The notes beneath the pieces are model-generated. The model was given only the letters and a program-made list of their open reading frames with translations. It was not told the DNA's origin and ran no database searches. The position numbers were made by a program, and so were the translations under genes. A stretch of 64,000 nt of DNA, taken from contig NZ_FMIR01000014.1 in NCBI RefSeq assembly GCF_900095745.1, positions 248,001 through 312,000 of the forward strand. The letters are read 5' to 3'. Source of the DNA: Microbacterium oxydans. GTDB lineage: Bacteria > Actinomycetota > Actinomycetes > Actinomycetales > Microbacteriaceae. Below, in pieces: positions 50,736-59,846 of the stretch; position 1 is the stretch's first letter, and the number at the start of each line of letters is the position of its first letter.

Positions 50736-51740
50736 TTACTCGTTTCCGATCGCGGCGGTGGTCGCCCGCACGACCAGTCTGGTGGGTAGCGTGACGTGCA
50801 TCTCCTCGACGGGCTGCCCGGCGAGGAGGGCGAAGACCATCTCGGCCGCCACCGACCCCAGGCGTCGCATCGGCTGCTGGATCGTGGTGAGCGGCAGGGC
50901 GCGGCGGGAGGCCTCCGGCACGTCGTCGAAACCGACCACCGAGAGGTCTTCCGGCACCCGGAGCCCGAGCTCGTGCGCGACCTCGATCACGGCGATGGCC
51001 GAGAGGTCGTTCGCGGCGAACACGGCCGTGGGCCGGGAGGGTCCGGCCAGCAGGATCCGCGCCGAGTCCCTCGTGGTCTCGAGCTCGTAGCGTCCCGAGC
51101 GGATCAGGTCGGGATCCACCGGGATGCCGGCGTCGCTCAGCGCGCGTCGATACCCGGCATCACGTAGTCCGGCGGAGCGCAGATCGGGGCGCCCACCCAG
51201 GAAGCTGATGCGGCGGTGGCCGAGGTCGAGCAGGTGCCGGGTCGCCGTCAGCGCGCCGCCGAAGCTGTCCGACTCGACGGTCGGCAGGTCGGCGCGGCCG
51301 GTGTGCGGATCGATGGCGACGACCGGGATCTCGGTCGACGCTCCGACGACCGTGGGGGTGACCATGATCGCGGCGTCGATGAGGGTGCCGGAGAGCCGAC
51401 TGAGTGACCGCCGCTCCCATCCTTCGCCCTGTCCGTGCCGCGAACCGCTGTACGCCAGCAGGTCGAAGGCGGTGTCGTGCACGGCCGCACCGACGCCCTT
51501 GAGGATCTCGGCGCTGAAGGGCTCGAAGTCGGCCAGGAGCACCCCGATCACACCGGTGCGCCTGGCGCGCATGCTGCTGGCCACCAGGCTCGATTCGTAA
51601 CCGAGCTCCTGCACCACGTCGAGTACGCGCCGGACCGTCGCATCCGCTATCCCGTAGCGCCCGTTGACCGCCTTGGAGACGGTCGACACCGAGACGCCGG
51701 CGGCCTTCGCGACGTCGTGGATCGTGGTTCTCCCGCTCAT
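50736..51740 (-). CDS. LacI-family regulator of module G
   Basis: 334 residues. HTH TTIHDVAKAAGVSVSTVSKAVNG, effector domain with RISFLGGRPDLRSAGLR and SVVGFDDVPEASRRALPLTTIQQP. The ATG at 51740 has only a weak ribosome site (GGGCGACC); the open frame further upstream crosses the operator and is rejected. Divergent from the module G importer; the palindromes at 51782-51799 lie between the starts. Confidence 0.92.
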   Translation of the reverse strand: MSGRTTIHDVAKAAGVSVSTVSKAVNGRYGIADATVRRVLDVVQELGYESSLVASSMRARRTGVIGVLLADFEPFSAEILKGVGAAVHDTAFDLLAYSGSRHGQGEGWERRSLSRLSGTLIDAAIMVTPTVVGASTEIPVVAIDPHTGRADLPTVESDSFGGALTATRHLLDLGHRRISFLGGRPDLRSAGLRDAGYRRALSDAGIPVDPDLIRSGRYELETTRDSARILLAGPSRPTAVFAANDLSAIAVIEVAHELGLRVPEDLSVVGFDDVPEASRRALPLTTIQQPMRRLGSVAAEMVFALLAGQPVEEMHVTLPTRLVVRATTAAIGNE

Positions 51741-51781
51741 GGTCGCCCAGCGTATCCGGGGATGCGGCCTCGATGGAAACT

Positions 51782-51824
51782 GTTTTCGAAAACGTTTGAC
51801 GACTCCCTCGAACGACAGCAGACT
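51782..51824 (+). promoter_or_regulatory. Promoter and LacI-type operator of module G
   Basis: TTGACG (51796-51801), 17-nt spacer, CAGACT (51819-51824): the same boxes as the araDBA promoter. Overlapping the -35 are the perfect palindrome GTTTTCGAAAAC (51782-51793) and the CG-centred TCGAAAACGTTTGA (51786-51799), which differs from perfect symmetry at one pair. Probable target of the divergent LacI protein. Confidence 0.7.
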
Positions 51825-51904
51825 GCAACGCGACGCGGTCACACCCCCTGATGCCGCGGCGCCTGCAGAGACGCGGCGCAACTCTCGATGAGGAGAACCA
51901 TCAC

Positions 51905-53200
51905 ATGAACAGCACACGGCGTTCCTTGATCTCCGCGGCCGCGATAGCCGCCGTCGGAACTCTCGCACTCAGCGGGTGCACGGCCAGCACCCCCGACGGC
52001 GGAGGCGGCGGCGACGCCGCCATGACGCTCTGGCACAACTCCACCACCGGACCCGGCGTGGAGTTCTGGGAGCAGACCGTCGCCGACTTCGAGAAGGAGA
52101 ACCCCGGGGTCACGATCGAGATCCAGTCGGTCCAGAACGAAGACCTCGACGGCAAGCTCCAGACCGCGCTCAACTCCGGCGATGCTCCCGACATCTTCCT
52201 GCAGCGCGGTGGCGGAAAGATGGCCGCGATGGTCAAGGCCGGCCAGCTCAAGGACCTGACCGACTCGATCAGCGGTGGCGCTGCCGAGGAGATCTCCGAC
52301 GCCGCCTACTCGGCCAGCAGCCTCGACGACAAGATCTACGCGATGCCGGTGGCCGTGCTCCCCGGCGGACTCTTCTACAGCCAGGACCTGTTCGACGAGG
52401 CCGGCATCACCGAGAACCCCACCACGATGGACGAGCTCGAGACGGCGACCGAGAAGCTCAAGGCCGCCGGCATCGACCCGGTCGCCCTCGGCGCGAAGGA
52501 TGCCTGGCCCGCCGCCCACTGGTACTACTGGCTGGCGCTGCGCGAGTGCAGTGCCGAGACGCTCGCCAAGGCCGCCGACGAGATGAACTTCGACGACGAC
52601 TGCTGGGTGCGCGCGGGCGAAGACCTGCAGGCGTTCGCGGCCACCGAGCCGTTCAACTCCGGCTTCCTCACCACCACCGCCCAGCAGGGTGCGGGTAGCT
52701 CGGCGGGTCTCATCGCCAACCACCAGGCCGGCATGGAGCTCATGGGCGCCTGGAACCCCGGCGTCATCGGATCGCTCACGCCCGACCAGAAGCCGCTGCC
52801 CGACCTGTCGTGGTTCCCGTTCCCCGAGGTCGAGGGCGGCGACGGTGAAGCCGGCTCGATGATGGGCGGCGTCGACGGATACTCGTGCTCGGTGGATGCG
52901 CCCGACGCCTGCGTCGACTTCCTCAACTACCTCGGCACGTCCGACGTGCAGACCGCCTACTACAAGGCGTTCAACGCCCCGCCGGTCAACACCGTGGCGC
53001 AGGAGGCCGTGACCGAGCAGTACCTGAAGGACATCCTCGCGGCCTACAACGCGGCGCCGTACGCGACGCAGTGGCTCGACACGGTCTACGGACAGAACGT
53101 GGGCAACGCGCTCAACGTCGCCGTGGTCAACATGCTCGCCGGTCAAGGAACCCCGGAGGACATCGTCAAGGCCGTCCAGGATGCCGCAGCCAAGGCATAA
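51905..53200 (+). CDS. Extracellular sugar-binding lipoprotein (module G)
   Basis: 431 residues. Signal with lipobox LSGC (Cys25), Gly-rich spacer, then an SBP_bac_1 fold (MTLWHNSTTGPGVEFW; SMMGGVDGYSCSVDAPDACVDFL with two Cys residues that could pair). GAGGAG about 10 nt before the ATG at 51905. The last 20 nt overlap the permease gene. Substrate probably xylo- or gluco-oligosaccharides, judged only from the GH3 gene in the operon. Confidence 0.93.
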   Translation: MNSTRRSLISAAAIAAVGTLALSGCTASTPDGGGGGDAAMTLWHNSTTGPGVEFWEQTVADFEKENPGVTIEIQSVQNEDLDGKLQTALNSGDAPDIFLQRGGGKMAAMVKAGQLKDLTDSISGGAAEEISDAAYSASSLDDKIYAMPVAVLPGGLFYSQDLFDEAGITENPTTMDELETATEKLKAAGIDPVALGAKDAWPAAHWYYWLALRECSAETLAKAADEMNFDDDCWVRAGEDLQAFAATEPFNSGFLTTTAQQGAGSSAGLIANHQAGMELMGAWNPGVIGSLTPDQKPLPDLSWFPFPEVEGGDGEAGSMMGGVDGYSCSVDAPDACVDFLNYLGTSDVQTAYYKAFNAPPVNTVAQEAVTEQYLKDILAAYNAAPYATQWLDTVYGQNVGNALNVAVVNMLAGQGTPEDIVKAVQDAAAKA

Positions 53201-54119
53201 GGCGGCCGCCCGGCTGGAAGTGATCCTTCTGGCCGGGCCCGCCCTCCTGGTCTTCCTCGCCTTCGTCATCTTCCCGGTGCTGATGGCGGGCTACTACGGC
53301 TTCTTCAGCTGGCAGGGCTACGGCCCGCCCACCGACTTCGTCGGGTTGAAGAACTATCTGACGATCCTGCAGGACCCGCTGTTCCACGATGCGCTGGCCC
53401 ACAACGGATTCATCCTCGTGTTCTCGCTCATCCTGCAGGGACCGGCGGCGATCCTCCTCGCGCTCCTGCTCAACCGGCGGATGCGCGGCCAGTCGCTGAT
53501 CCGCGTGCTGATCTTCATCCCCTACGTGATCTCCGAGGTCGTGGTGGGCACGGGCTGGAGCCTGATGCTGCAGACCAGCGGCGCGTTCAACGACCTGCTG
53601 GAGAAGATGGGCCTCGGGTTCCTCGCGAACGACTGGCTGTCGAACCCCGACATCGCGATCTGGACGCTGATGGTGATCATCACCTGGAAGTACGTCGGGT
53701 TCGCGGTGATCCTGTTCCTCGCGGGGCTCCAGGGCATTCCGGAGGAGCTGCACGAGGCCGCCTCGATCGACGGCGCCTCGTACTGGCAGATCCAGTGGCG
53801 CATCACGCTGCCGCTGCTCGCGCCGACCCTGCGCATCTGGGCGTTCCTGTCGATCATCGGCTCGCTGCAGCTGTTCGACCTGGTCTACATCATCTGGGGG
53901 CAGTACATCGCCTCCACGGCCGGCACCTCGACCATGGCGACCTACATGGTCTCCGAGGGTCGCAACGCCGGCAACTTCGGGTACGGCAACGCGGTCGCGG
54001 TCGTCCTGTTCCTGATCTCGCTCGTCGTGGCGCTGATCTACCAGCGCGCGGTGCTGCGACGCGACACGGACGGCGCCCTCACCGGCGCCCCTGCACGGAA
54101 GAAGAGGACGACGCGATGA
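53181..54119 (+). CDS. Carbohydrate ABC transporter permease, MalF type (module G)
   Basis: 312 residues, six predicted helices, EAA loop EAASIDG followed by WRITLPLL. The start lies inside the end of the binding-protein gene (20-nt overlap in a different frame), which suggests strong translational coupling. The C-terminal tail is basic (ARKKRTTR). Next permease overlaps as ATGA. Confidence 0.92.
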   Translation: MPQPRHKAAARLEVILLAGPALLVFLAFVIFPVLMAGYYGFFSWQGYGPPTDFVGLKNYLTILQDPLFHDALAHNGFILVFSLILQGPAAILLALLLNRRMRGQSLIRVLIFIPYVISEVVVGTGWSLMLQTSGAFNDLLEKMGLGFLANDWLSNPDIAIWTLMVIITWKYVGFAVILFLAGLQGIPEELHEAASIDGASYWQIQWRITLPLLAPTLRIWAFLSIIGSLQLFDLVYIIWGQYIASTAGTSTMATYMVSEGRNAGNFGYGNAVAVVLFLISLVVALIYQRAVLRRDTDGALTGAPARKKRTTR

Positions 54120-55006
54120 CCGCCACCTCGGTACTCGTCACCCAGCGACCCGGACGCGCCGGACGCCCCGGACGCGCTCCGCGCCCGCGGCCACCCTGGG
54201 CCAACCCGACCGTGTACTTCGTCGCGCTGATCGTCGTCGGGCTCATGCTCGCCCCGATCGCGTACATCATCATCGGCGGATTCCGCACGAACGCGCAGAT
54301 CACGACCGACCCGTCGGGGATGCCGCAGCCGTGGGTGTTCTCGAACTACTTCGACGTCATCACCGGTGGCGTGTTCTGGCGGCAGGTGCTCAATTCCACC
54401 ATCGTCGCCCTCGCCACCACGATCGGAGTCGTCGCGCTCGGACTGATGGCCGCGTACGTGCTCGCCCGCTACCGGTTCGCCGGACGCGGAGTGCTCTACG
54501 CGTTCTTCGCCGCGGGGCTCATGTTCCCGCTGACGGTCGCGATCACCCCGCTGTACATCGTGGTGCGCAGCCTCGGGCTGATGAACTCGCTCGGCGGGGT
54601 CATCCTGCCGCAGATCGCCTTCGCCCTGCCGACGACGATCATCATCCTGGTCCCGTTCCTGCGCGCGATCCCCGACGAGATCCAGGAGGCGGCGTTCATC
54701 GACGGATGCAGCCGGATCGGCTTCTTCTGGCGCATGGTTCTGCCGCTCTCGATCCCCGGCGTGATCACCACCGGCATCCTCGCGTTCATCGGCAGCTGGA
54801 ACGGCTACCTCCTCCCCCTGTTCGTGCTCAACGATGCGGCGGCGTTCACGCTTCCGCTCGGCGTGCAGTCGTTCGCGTCTCAGTACTCGGTCGACACCGC
54901 GAAGGTGCTGGCCTTCACGTCGCTGTCGATGATCCCGGCCCTGATCTTCTTCAGCCTGTTCGAGCGCCGCATCGTCGGCGGACTGACCGGCGCGGTCAAG
55001 GGCTGA
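54116..55006 (+). CDS. Carbohydrate ABC transporter permease, MalG type (module G)
   Basis: 296 residues with an Arg/Pro-rich N-terminal cytoplasmic segment (RPGRAGRPGRAPRPRPP), six predicted helices and the EAA loop EAAFIDG followed by WRMVLPLS. It overlaps the previous stop (ATGA). The GH3 gene begins 2 nt after its stop. No ATPase is encoded in the operon. Confidence 0.92.
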   Translation: MTATSVLVTQRPGRAGRPGRAPRPRPPWANPTVYFVALIVVGLMLAPIAYIIIGGFRTNAQITTDPSGMPQPWVFSNYFDVITGGVFWRQVLNSTIVALATTIGVVALGLMAAYVLARYRFAGRGVLYAFFAAGLMFPLTVAITPLYIVVRSLGLMNSLGGVILPQIAFALPTTIIILVPFLRAIPDEIQEAAFIDGCSRIGFFWRMVLPLSIPGVITTGILAFIGSWNGYLLPLFVLNDAAAFTLPLGVQSFASQYSVDTAKVLAFTSLSMIPALIFFSLFERRIVGGLTGAVKG

Positions 55007-55008
55007 CG

Positions 55009-57354
55009 ATGTCGACGCAGACCCCACAGAAAGAGACGCACGTGCTCGCTCCCACACCCCGCCCCCGATTCTCCGCGCGCGTCGAGGGCCTCCTCGAGCA
55101 GATGACGCTCGAGGAGAAGCAGGCGCAGCTCGTCGGCTTCTGGGTGGATCAGGGAGACGAGCTCGTCGCCCCGATGGCCGGCGAGAAGAAGACCTCGACC
55201 CGGTACGAGGATGCGACGGCGCACGGCATCGGCCACCTGACCCGCGTGTACGGCACGCGCCCGGTCGACCCGATCGAGCGCGCGCAGTGGCTGTGGGGTG
55301 AGCAGGCACGGCTGCAGCGCGAGACCCGACTGGGCATCCCGGCCCTCGTGCACGAGGAGTGCCTGACCGGCCTGGCCGCCTGGCAGGCGGCGACCTTCCC
55401 GACCCCGCTCGCGTGGGGAGCATCCTTCGATCCCGAGCTGGTCGAGGAGGTGGGGCGGGCGATCGGGTCGTCCATGCGGACACTCGGCATCCATCAGGGA
55501 CTCGCTCCCGTGCTCGACGTCGTCCGCGATCCGCGGTGGGGGCGCGTCGACGAGTGCATCGCCGAGGACCCGCTGCTCGTGGGAACCGTCGGCACCGCCT
55601 ACGTCCGCGGCCTGCAGTCGGAGGGGGTGCACGCCACCCTCAAGCACTTCGTCGGCTACTCGGCGTCGACCGCCGGCCGCAATCACGCGCCGGTGCACGC
55701 CGGGCGGCGCGAGATCGAAGACGTGCTGCTTCCGCCGTTCGAGATGGCCGTGCGCGAGGGCGGGGTGCGCAGCGTCATGAACTCGTACACCGACATCGAC
55801 GGGGTGCCGGTGGCCGCGGACCCGTACTACCTCGACGAGGTGCTGCGCGGACGCTGGGGGTTCGACGGGGTGGTCGTGTCGGACTACTTCGCCGTGGACT
55901 TCCTGCAGAGTATGCACCACGTCGCGGCCGACTCCGCGCAGGCCGCCGCGCTGGCGATCACCGCCGGGATCGACGTGGAGCTGCCCTCGCCCGACGCGTA
56001 CACGACCCTCGCCGCGCAGGTGCGCGACGGGTCGCTGGAGCAGAGCATCCTGGACCGGGCAGTCGGACGCGTCCTGACGCAGAAGGAGGAGCTGGGACTG
56101 CTGGATGCCGACTTCACGGTCGCGCCCGACGCGATCGACCTGGATTCCCCCGAGCATCGCGCACTCGCCCGCCGCCTCGCGGAGGAGTCGATCGTGCTGC
56201 TGAGCAACGACGGCGTGCTGCCGCTGGATGCCTCCGGTGCGCCACAGATCGCCGTGATCGGACCGAACGCCGACAGCGCGGAGGCCCTCATGGGGTGCTA
56301 CTCGTTCGTGAACCATGTGCTCGCGCATCACCCCGAGGTGCCGGCCGGCATCGCCCTGCCGAGCGTGCTCGACGGACTCCGTGCCGAGCTCCCCGCGGCC
56401 ACCATCACCCATGTCGTCGGTGGCGAGGTCGAGGGCGAGGACCGCAGTGGATTCCCGGCCGCGGTCGCCTCCGCCGACGAGGCCGACGTGGCGATCGTCG
56501 TGGTCGGCGACCGCGCTGGACTGTTCGGGCGCGGCACGGTCGGCGAAGGCAACGACGTCGACTCGCTGGAACTGCCCGGGGTGCAGCGCGCGCTGGTCGA
56601 AGCCGTCGTCGCGACCGGAACCCCGGTGGTGGTGGTCGCCCTCACCGGTCGGCCGTATGCCCTGGACTGGGCACTGCCGCATCGGGAATCGGGGGCCGGC
56701 CTGACCGCCGGTCTCGGTTCGGTGAACTCGCCTGCCCCGTCCGGCTCCGCCACCGCGGAGAAACGCAAGGTCCCGGCGGCCGTGCTGCAGGCCTTCTTCC
56801 CCGGCGAAGAAGGGGGTCCGGCCGTCGCGGCCGTGTTGAGCGGGGCCATCGCCCCGTCGGGACGGCTCCCGGTGTCGCTGCCGCGGTCCGCGGGCGTGCA
56901 GCCGTATTCGTACCTGCATCCCGCGCTCGGTGGACGCACGGACGTGTCGAGCGTCGATCCGTCGCCGGCGCGGCCGTTCGGGTTCGGACTCGGCTACACG
57001 ACCTTCACGCACGAGCAGCTGACCGCGGACGCGACGGTCCGTGCGGGCGCAGAGTTCCGGGCGTCCGTGCTCGTGCGCAACTCCGGCACCCGCGCGGGCA
57101 CCGACGTCGTGCAGCTGTATGCGCACGACGAGGTCGGGAGCGTGGCCCGCCCGGTCGCGCAGTTGATCGGGTTCCAGCGGGTCGCGCTGGAAGCGGGCGC
57201 GGAGCAGCGCGTGGAGTTCACGGTGCCGACCGAGCGCCTCGCATTCACGGGCGTCGACGGTGTGCGGAGGGTGGAACCGGGGCGGATCCGGCTGTGGGTC
57301 GGGGGCGCCTGTGACGACGAGGAGACTTCGACCGCGATCGAGATCGTCGGCTGA
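55009..57354 (+). CDS. Glycoside hydrolase family 3, beta-xylosidase/beta-glucosidase type
   Basis: 781 residues. N-terminal TIM barrel (about 25-350) with KHF (212-214) and nucleophile Asp292 in VVVSDYFAVDF; alpha/beta sandwich (about 385-640) and C-terminal fibronectin-III-like domain (about 690-780; GTDVVQLYAHDE). LQSEGVHATLKHFVGYSAS and RDPRWGRVDECIAEDPLL match the xylosidase/glucosidase branch. There is no signal peptide, so it cleaves imported oligosaccharides. The ATG at 55009 is 2 nt after the permease stop with AAGGGC upstream. The C-terminus is 6 nt from the convergent DUF1684 gene. Confidence 0.92.
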   Translation: MSTQTPQKETHVLAPTPRPRFSARVEGLLEQMTLEEKQAQLVGFWVDQGDELVAPMAGEKKTSTRYEDATAHGIGHLTRVYGTRPVDPIERAQWLWGEQARLQRETRLGIPALVHEECLTGLAAWQAATFPTPLAWGASFDPELVEEVGRAIGSSMRTLGIHQGLAPVLDVVRDPRWGRVDECIAEDPLLVGTVGTAYVRGLQSEGVHATLKHFVGYSASTAGRNHAPVHAGRREIEDVLLPPFEMAVREGGVRSVMNSYTDIDGVPVAADPYYLDEVLRGRWGFDGVVVSDYFAVDFLQSMHHVAADSAQAAALAITAGIDVELPSPDAYTTLAAQVRDGSLEQSILDRAVGRVLTQKEELGLLDADFTVAPDAIDLDSPEHRALARRLAEESIVLLSNDGVLPLDASGAPQIAVIGPNADSAEALMGCYSFVNHVLAHHPEVPAGIALPSVLDGLRAELPAATITHVVGGEVEGEDRSGFPAAVASADEADVAIVVVGDRAGLFGRGTVGEGNDVDSLELPGVQRALVEAVVATGTPVVVVALTGRPYALDWALPHRESGAGLTAGLGSVNSPAPSGSATAEKRKVPAAVLQAFFPGEEGGPAVAAVLSGAIAPSGRLPVSLPRSAGVQPYSYLHPALGGRTDVSSVDPSPARPFGFGLGYTTFTHEQLTADATVRAGAEFRASVLVRNSGTRAGTDVVQLYAHDEVGSVARPVAQLIGFQRVALEAGAEQRVEFTVPTERLAFTGVDGVRRVEPGRIRLWVGGACDDEETSTAIEIVG

Positions 57355-57360
57355 GAGCCG

Positions 57361-57987
57361 TCAGTACATCTCCCCGACGGGGACGGGAACGGCGAGCACG
57401 TTGCCCGGCTGCGCGAGCGGGCATGCCCAGGCCGGGTCGTACGCGCAGGACGGGTTGTAGGCGAAGTTGAAGTCGAGCACGATCGTGCCGCGCGCGGCAT
57501 CCGATCCCAGGTCGGCGCCTTTGATCGTGTCGATCAGATAGCGGCCGCCGCCGTACGTCCCGCCCTCGCGTCCGGCGAGCGCGTCGCGCACCGGGATGAA
57601 CAGGCCGCCGCCGTAAGTCGTGAGTCGCCAGACGTCGAGCGATCCGGCATCGGGGATCTCGACCCGGCCGATGCGCTCGAACGGCACGACGCCGTCGGTC
57701 CCGGTCGCGAAGTCGAAGCCGCCGGGGTCGGCGGGCAGGATCGGCAGCTCGAAGCGCCAGTCGGGGTCGTACGAGGCGAGGGGCAGCCCCTCGAACAGCG
57801 GCCGGTCCTCGGGCAGCAGCGGCGTCGCGGGGTGATGGAGCATCAGCTCGTCGCGCTCCATCCGCCACAGCTCGTGGGCGTCTTCGGGAGAGTCGGCGAG
57901 ACGCACGGCGTCGTACAGGGCGAAGACCCGGCGGCGCCAGTCGGCGACTTCGAGGGCGGTCCGGGCGCTCGTGCGGGTGCTCGTCAT
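57361..57987 (-). CDS. DUF1684 family protein
   Basis: 208 residues. The conserved DUF1684 C-terminus is recognisable: FNFAYNPSCAYDPAWACPLAQPGN followed by LAVPVPVGE, after a central GGGRYLIDT segment. No signal peptide or membrane helix. Biochemical role of the family is unknown. It is preceded by the SDR-like gene in the same direction (9-nt gap) and probably cotranscribed with it. Confidence 0.88.
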   Translation of the reverse strand: MTSTRTSARTALEVADWRRRVFALYDAVRLADSPEDAHELWRMERDELMLHHPATPLLPEDRPLFEGLPLASYDPDWRFELPILPADPGGFDFATGTDGVVPFERIGRVEIPDAGSLDVWRLTTYGGGLFIPVRDALAGREGGTYGGGRYLIDTIKGADLGSDAARGTIVLDFNFAYNPSCAYDPAWACPLAQPGNVLAVPVPVGEMY

Positions 57988-57996
57988 GCGTCCAGG

Positions 57997-58848
57997 CTAC
58001 GGGCCGGGCAGCGGGTGCGAGGCGGATCCGGCGATCATCTCGGCGTACCCCTCTTCGTAGGTGGGGTAGTCGAGACGCCCGAGCAGCGAGTGGAGCAGCG
58101 ACCCGTCGTACACGAACCCGCGCGGGCCGTCGGATGCCTCGTCGGGTGGAACTTCGACGCCCAGCTCCCCGGCGAGGAAGCGGACGACGTCGCCGAGAGG
58201 TGCCGGCCTCTCATCGACCGCGTGCACCAGCCGTGGCGCATCGTCGGTGCGCAGGAGCAGGTCGAGCGTGCGCACGAGGTCGGTCTCGTGGATGCGGTTC
58301 GTGAGCCGGGAGTGGTCGACCGCCGCGCCCTCGCGGACCTTGCGCAGCAGGAACTCGCGACCGGGGCCGTAGATCCCCGCCGGGCGCACGACCACGGCGC
58401 CGAACAGCTCGGCCGCCGAGCGCTCGCCGTCACGGAGCCCCCGCGAGCGCTCGGTCTCCGCCGCGGGCTCATCCTGCTCGGTGAGAGGACGGTCGGCCTC
58501 GGCGCCTTCGAAGATGCTCCCCTCGAAGACGCCGGTCGACGACACGAACACGGTGCGCGCGGGTATCGCGGGCAGGGCATCCCGAAGGTGGCCGAGCGCC
58601 GTGTGGTAGGAGTGTTCTGCGGCGCCCGGCGGCAGCGTGATCACGATCGCGTCGACGGCAGGCAGCGGCGTCGTGAGCGGCTGGGAGAGATCAGCGCGGA
58701 TGCCGACCACGCCGGCGGGCAGCTCCCCGTCGCTCCGCCGCAACGCGAAGACCTCACCGCCATCGGCGAGAAGCCGGGGCGCGAGGCGCGCGCCGAGCTT
58801 GCCGAATCCGACCAGGAGTGTGCGCCGCGGCGCCGGGGTGGTTTCCAT
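57997..58848 (-). CDS. Atypical SDR / NAD(P)-binding nucleoside-sugar-epimerase-like protein (YeeZ-like)
   Basis: 283 residues. Rossmann motif GFGKLG near the N-terminus, then TVFVSSTGVFEG and VVVRPAGIYGPGR, segments of atypical SDRs resembling E. coli YeeZ. The catalytic YxxxK is not obvious, so the catalytic role is uncertain. The ATG at 58848 (GGGAG about 10 nt upstream) is preferred; the in-frame extension to 58893 runs into the terminator hairpin. Confidence 0.8.
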   Translation of the reverse strand: METTPAPRRTLLVGFGKLGARLAPRLLADGGEVFALRRSDGELPAGVVGIRADLSQPLTTPLPAVDAIVITLPPGAAEHSYHTALGHLRDALPAIPARTVFVSSTGVFEGSIFEGAEADRPLTEQDEPAAETERSRGLRDGERSAAELFGAVVVRPAGIYGPGREFLLRKVREGAAVDHSRLTNRIHETDLVRTLDLLLRTDDAPRLVHAVDERPAPLGDVVRFLAGELGVEVPPDEASDGPRGFVYDGSLLHSLLGRLDYPTYEEGYAEMIAGSASHPLPGP

Positions 58849-58881
58849 CGGTCCCAGGCTCCCACAGGTCCCGCACACGCA

Positions 58882-58917
58882 GAAGCGCCGCACCCTCCGA
58901 GGAGGATGCGGCGCTTC
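58882..58917 (-). terminator. Terminator after the aquaporin gene
   Basis: GAAGCGCCGCA (58882-58892) and TGCGGCGCTTC (58907-58917) form an 11-bp stem, continued by CCTCC/GGAGG inside after one mismatch. It begins 17 nt after the aquaporin stop on the minus strand and ends 33 nt before the SDR-like start. Confidence 0.85.
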
Positions 58918-58933
58918 CGCCGTGCAGGGGGAG

Positions 58934-59584
58934 TTACTCCGCTGCGGCGATCTTCTTGGCGTCGTCCGTGTTGAGCACGCGGAACAGGATCGCGGCGATC
59001 ACGGCGCCCACGACCGGGGCGACGATGTAGAGCCACAGCGAGCTCCAGGCGAAGTGCCCGCTGACCGAGAGGCCGAGCGCGACGGCCGGGTTGAAGCCGC
59101 CACCCGAGATGGAGCCGACGGTGGCCGCACCGACGAACACGGTCGCACCGATCGCGAGGCCGTAGAACGAGTTGCCCGCGGTGTCCTTCGACGTGGCGGT
59201 GTTGAGCACGACCCACACGAGGATCAGCGTGAACAGCGCCTCGACGAGGAAGGCCGGGCCGACCTCGATGACCATGGCCTCTTCACCGGCCGGCCAGACC
59301 GACATGCTGACGAGTGCGGCCACCGCACCACCGACGAACTGCGCGATGAGGTAGGCGATGAAGTCGGCGACGCTGAGACCGCCGCGCAGGAACACGCCGA
59401 CCGAGACGGCCGGGTTCAGGTGGGCACCCGAGATGTGCCCCGTGGAGAACACGAGCACCATCAGGGTGAAACCGATCGCGAGGGGCGTCAGCGGGCTGTC
59501 GCTGTTCACCGCCGCGATGATCGCGAGAACGAAGAGGAAGGTGGCGACCGCTTCTGCGAGCGCCTTGCGTGCCGTACCGGTCAT
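58934..59584 (-). CDS. MIP-family aquaporin-like channel without the selectivity-filter Arg
   Basis: 216 residues, six predicted membrane helices and two half-helices with NPA at 57-59 (HLNPAVS) and 165-167 (GFNPAVA). In most aquaporins and glycerol facilitators the second NPA is followed by Arg, the key residue of the ar/R filter; here it is Val. The channel is therefore a water/small-solute MIP with an altered filter, and its permeability cannot be predicted. AAAGGG about 8 nt upstream of the ATG. It is divergent from the APC permease gene. Confidence 0.85.
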   Translation of the reverse strand: MTGTARKALAEAVATFLFVLAIIAAVNSDSPLTPLAIGFTLMVLVFSTGHISGAHLNPAVSVGVFLRGGLSVADFIAYLIAQFVGGAVAALVSMSVWPAGEEAMVIEVGPAFLVEALFTLILVWVVLNTATSKDTAGNSFYGLAIGATVFVGAATVGSISGGGFNPAVALGLSVSGHFAWSSLWLYIVAPVVGAVIAAILFRVLNTDDAKKIAAAE

Positions 59585-59760
59585 GAGAGAGCCCTTTGCT
59601 TGGGAATTCAGGAGAGGGGAAAGTCATCCGTTTGCCCGCGCACCCTGGCCGACGCACCCCTCGTGCGGCACCGACGCTATCGCTGCGCGCGCCGGAATAT
59701 CGGGATGCCGCGCGGTATTGCTGTGAAATCCCTGAACTCGCTCCCGAGCGACGATCGCCG

Positions 59761-59805
59761 TGACATCCACGCCGCTCGGATGCCGGAGCCAGGGCGGTGA
59801 TGTCA
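59761..59805. repeat. Imperfect inverted repeat upstream of the APC permease
   Basis: TGACATCCACGCC (59761-59773) and GGCGGTGATGTCA (59793-59805) are inverted copies that differ only by a swapped GT/TG pair, separated by 19 nt. It is 41 nt before the APC start. It could be a leader stem-loop or an operator; no known family was recognised. Confidence 0.5.
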
Positions 59806-59846
59806 ACCCCGTGGTCCGCGCCTCCCCTCCCCCGTAGCGTGCGAGG

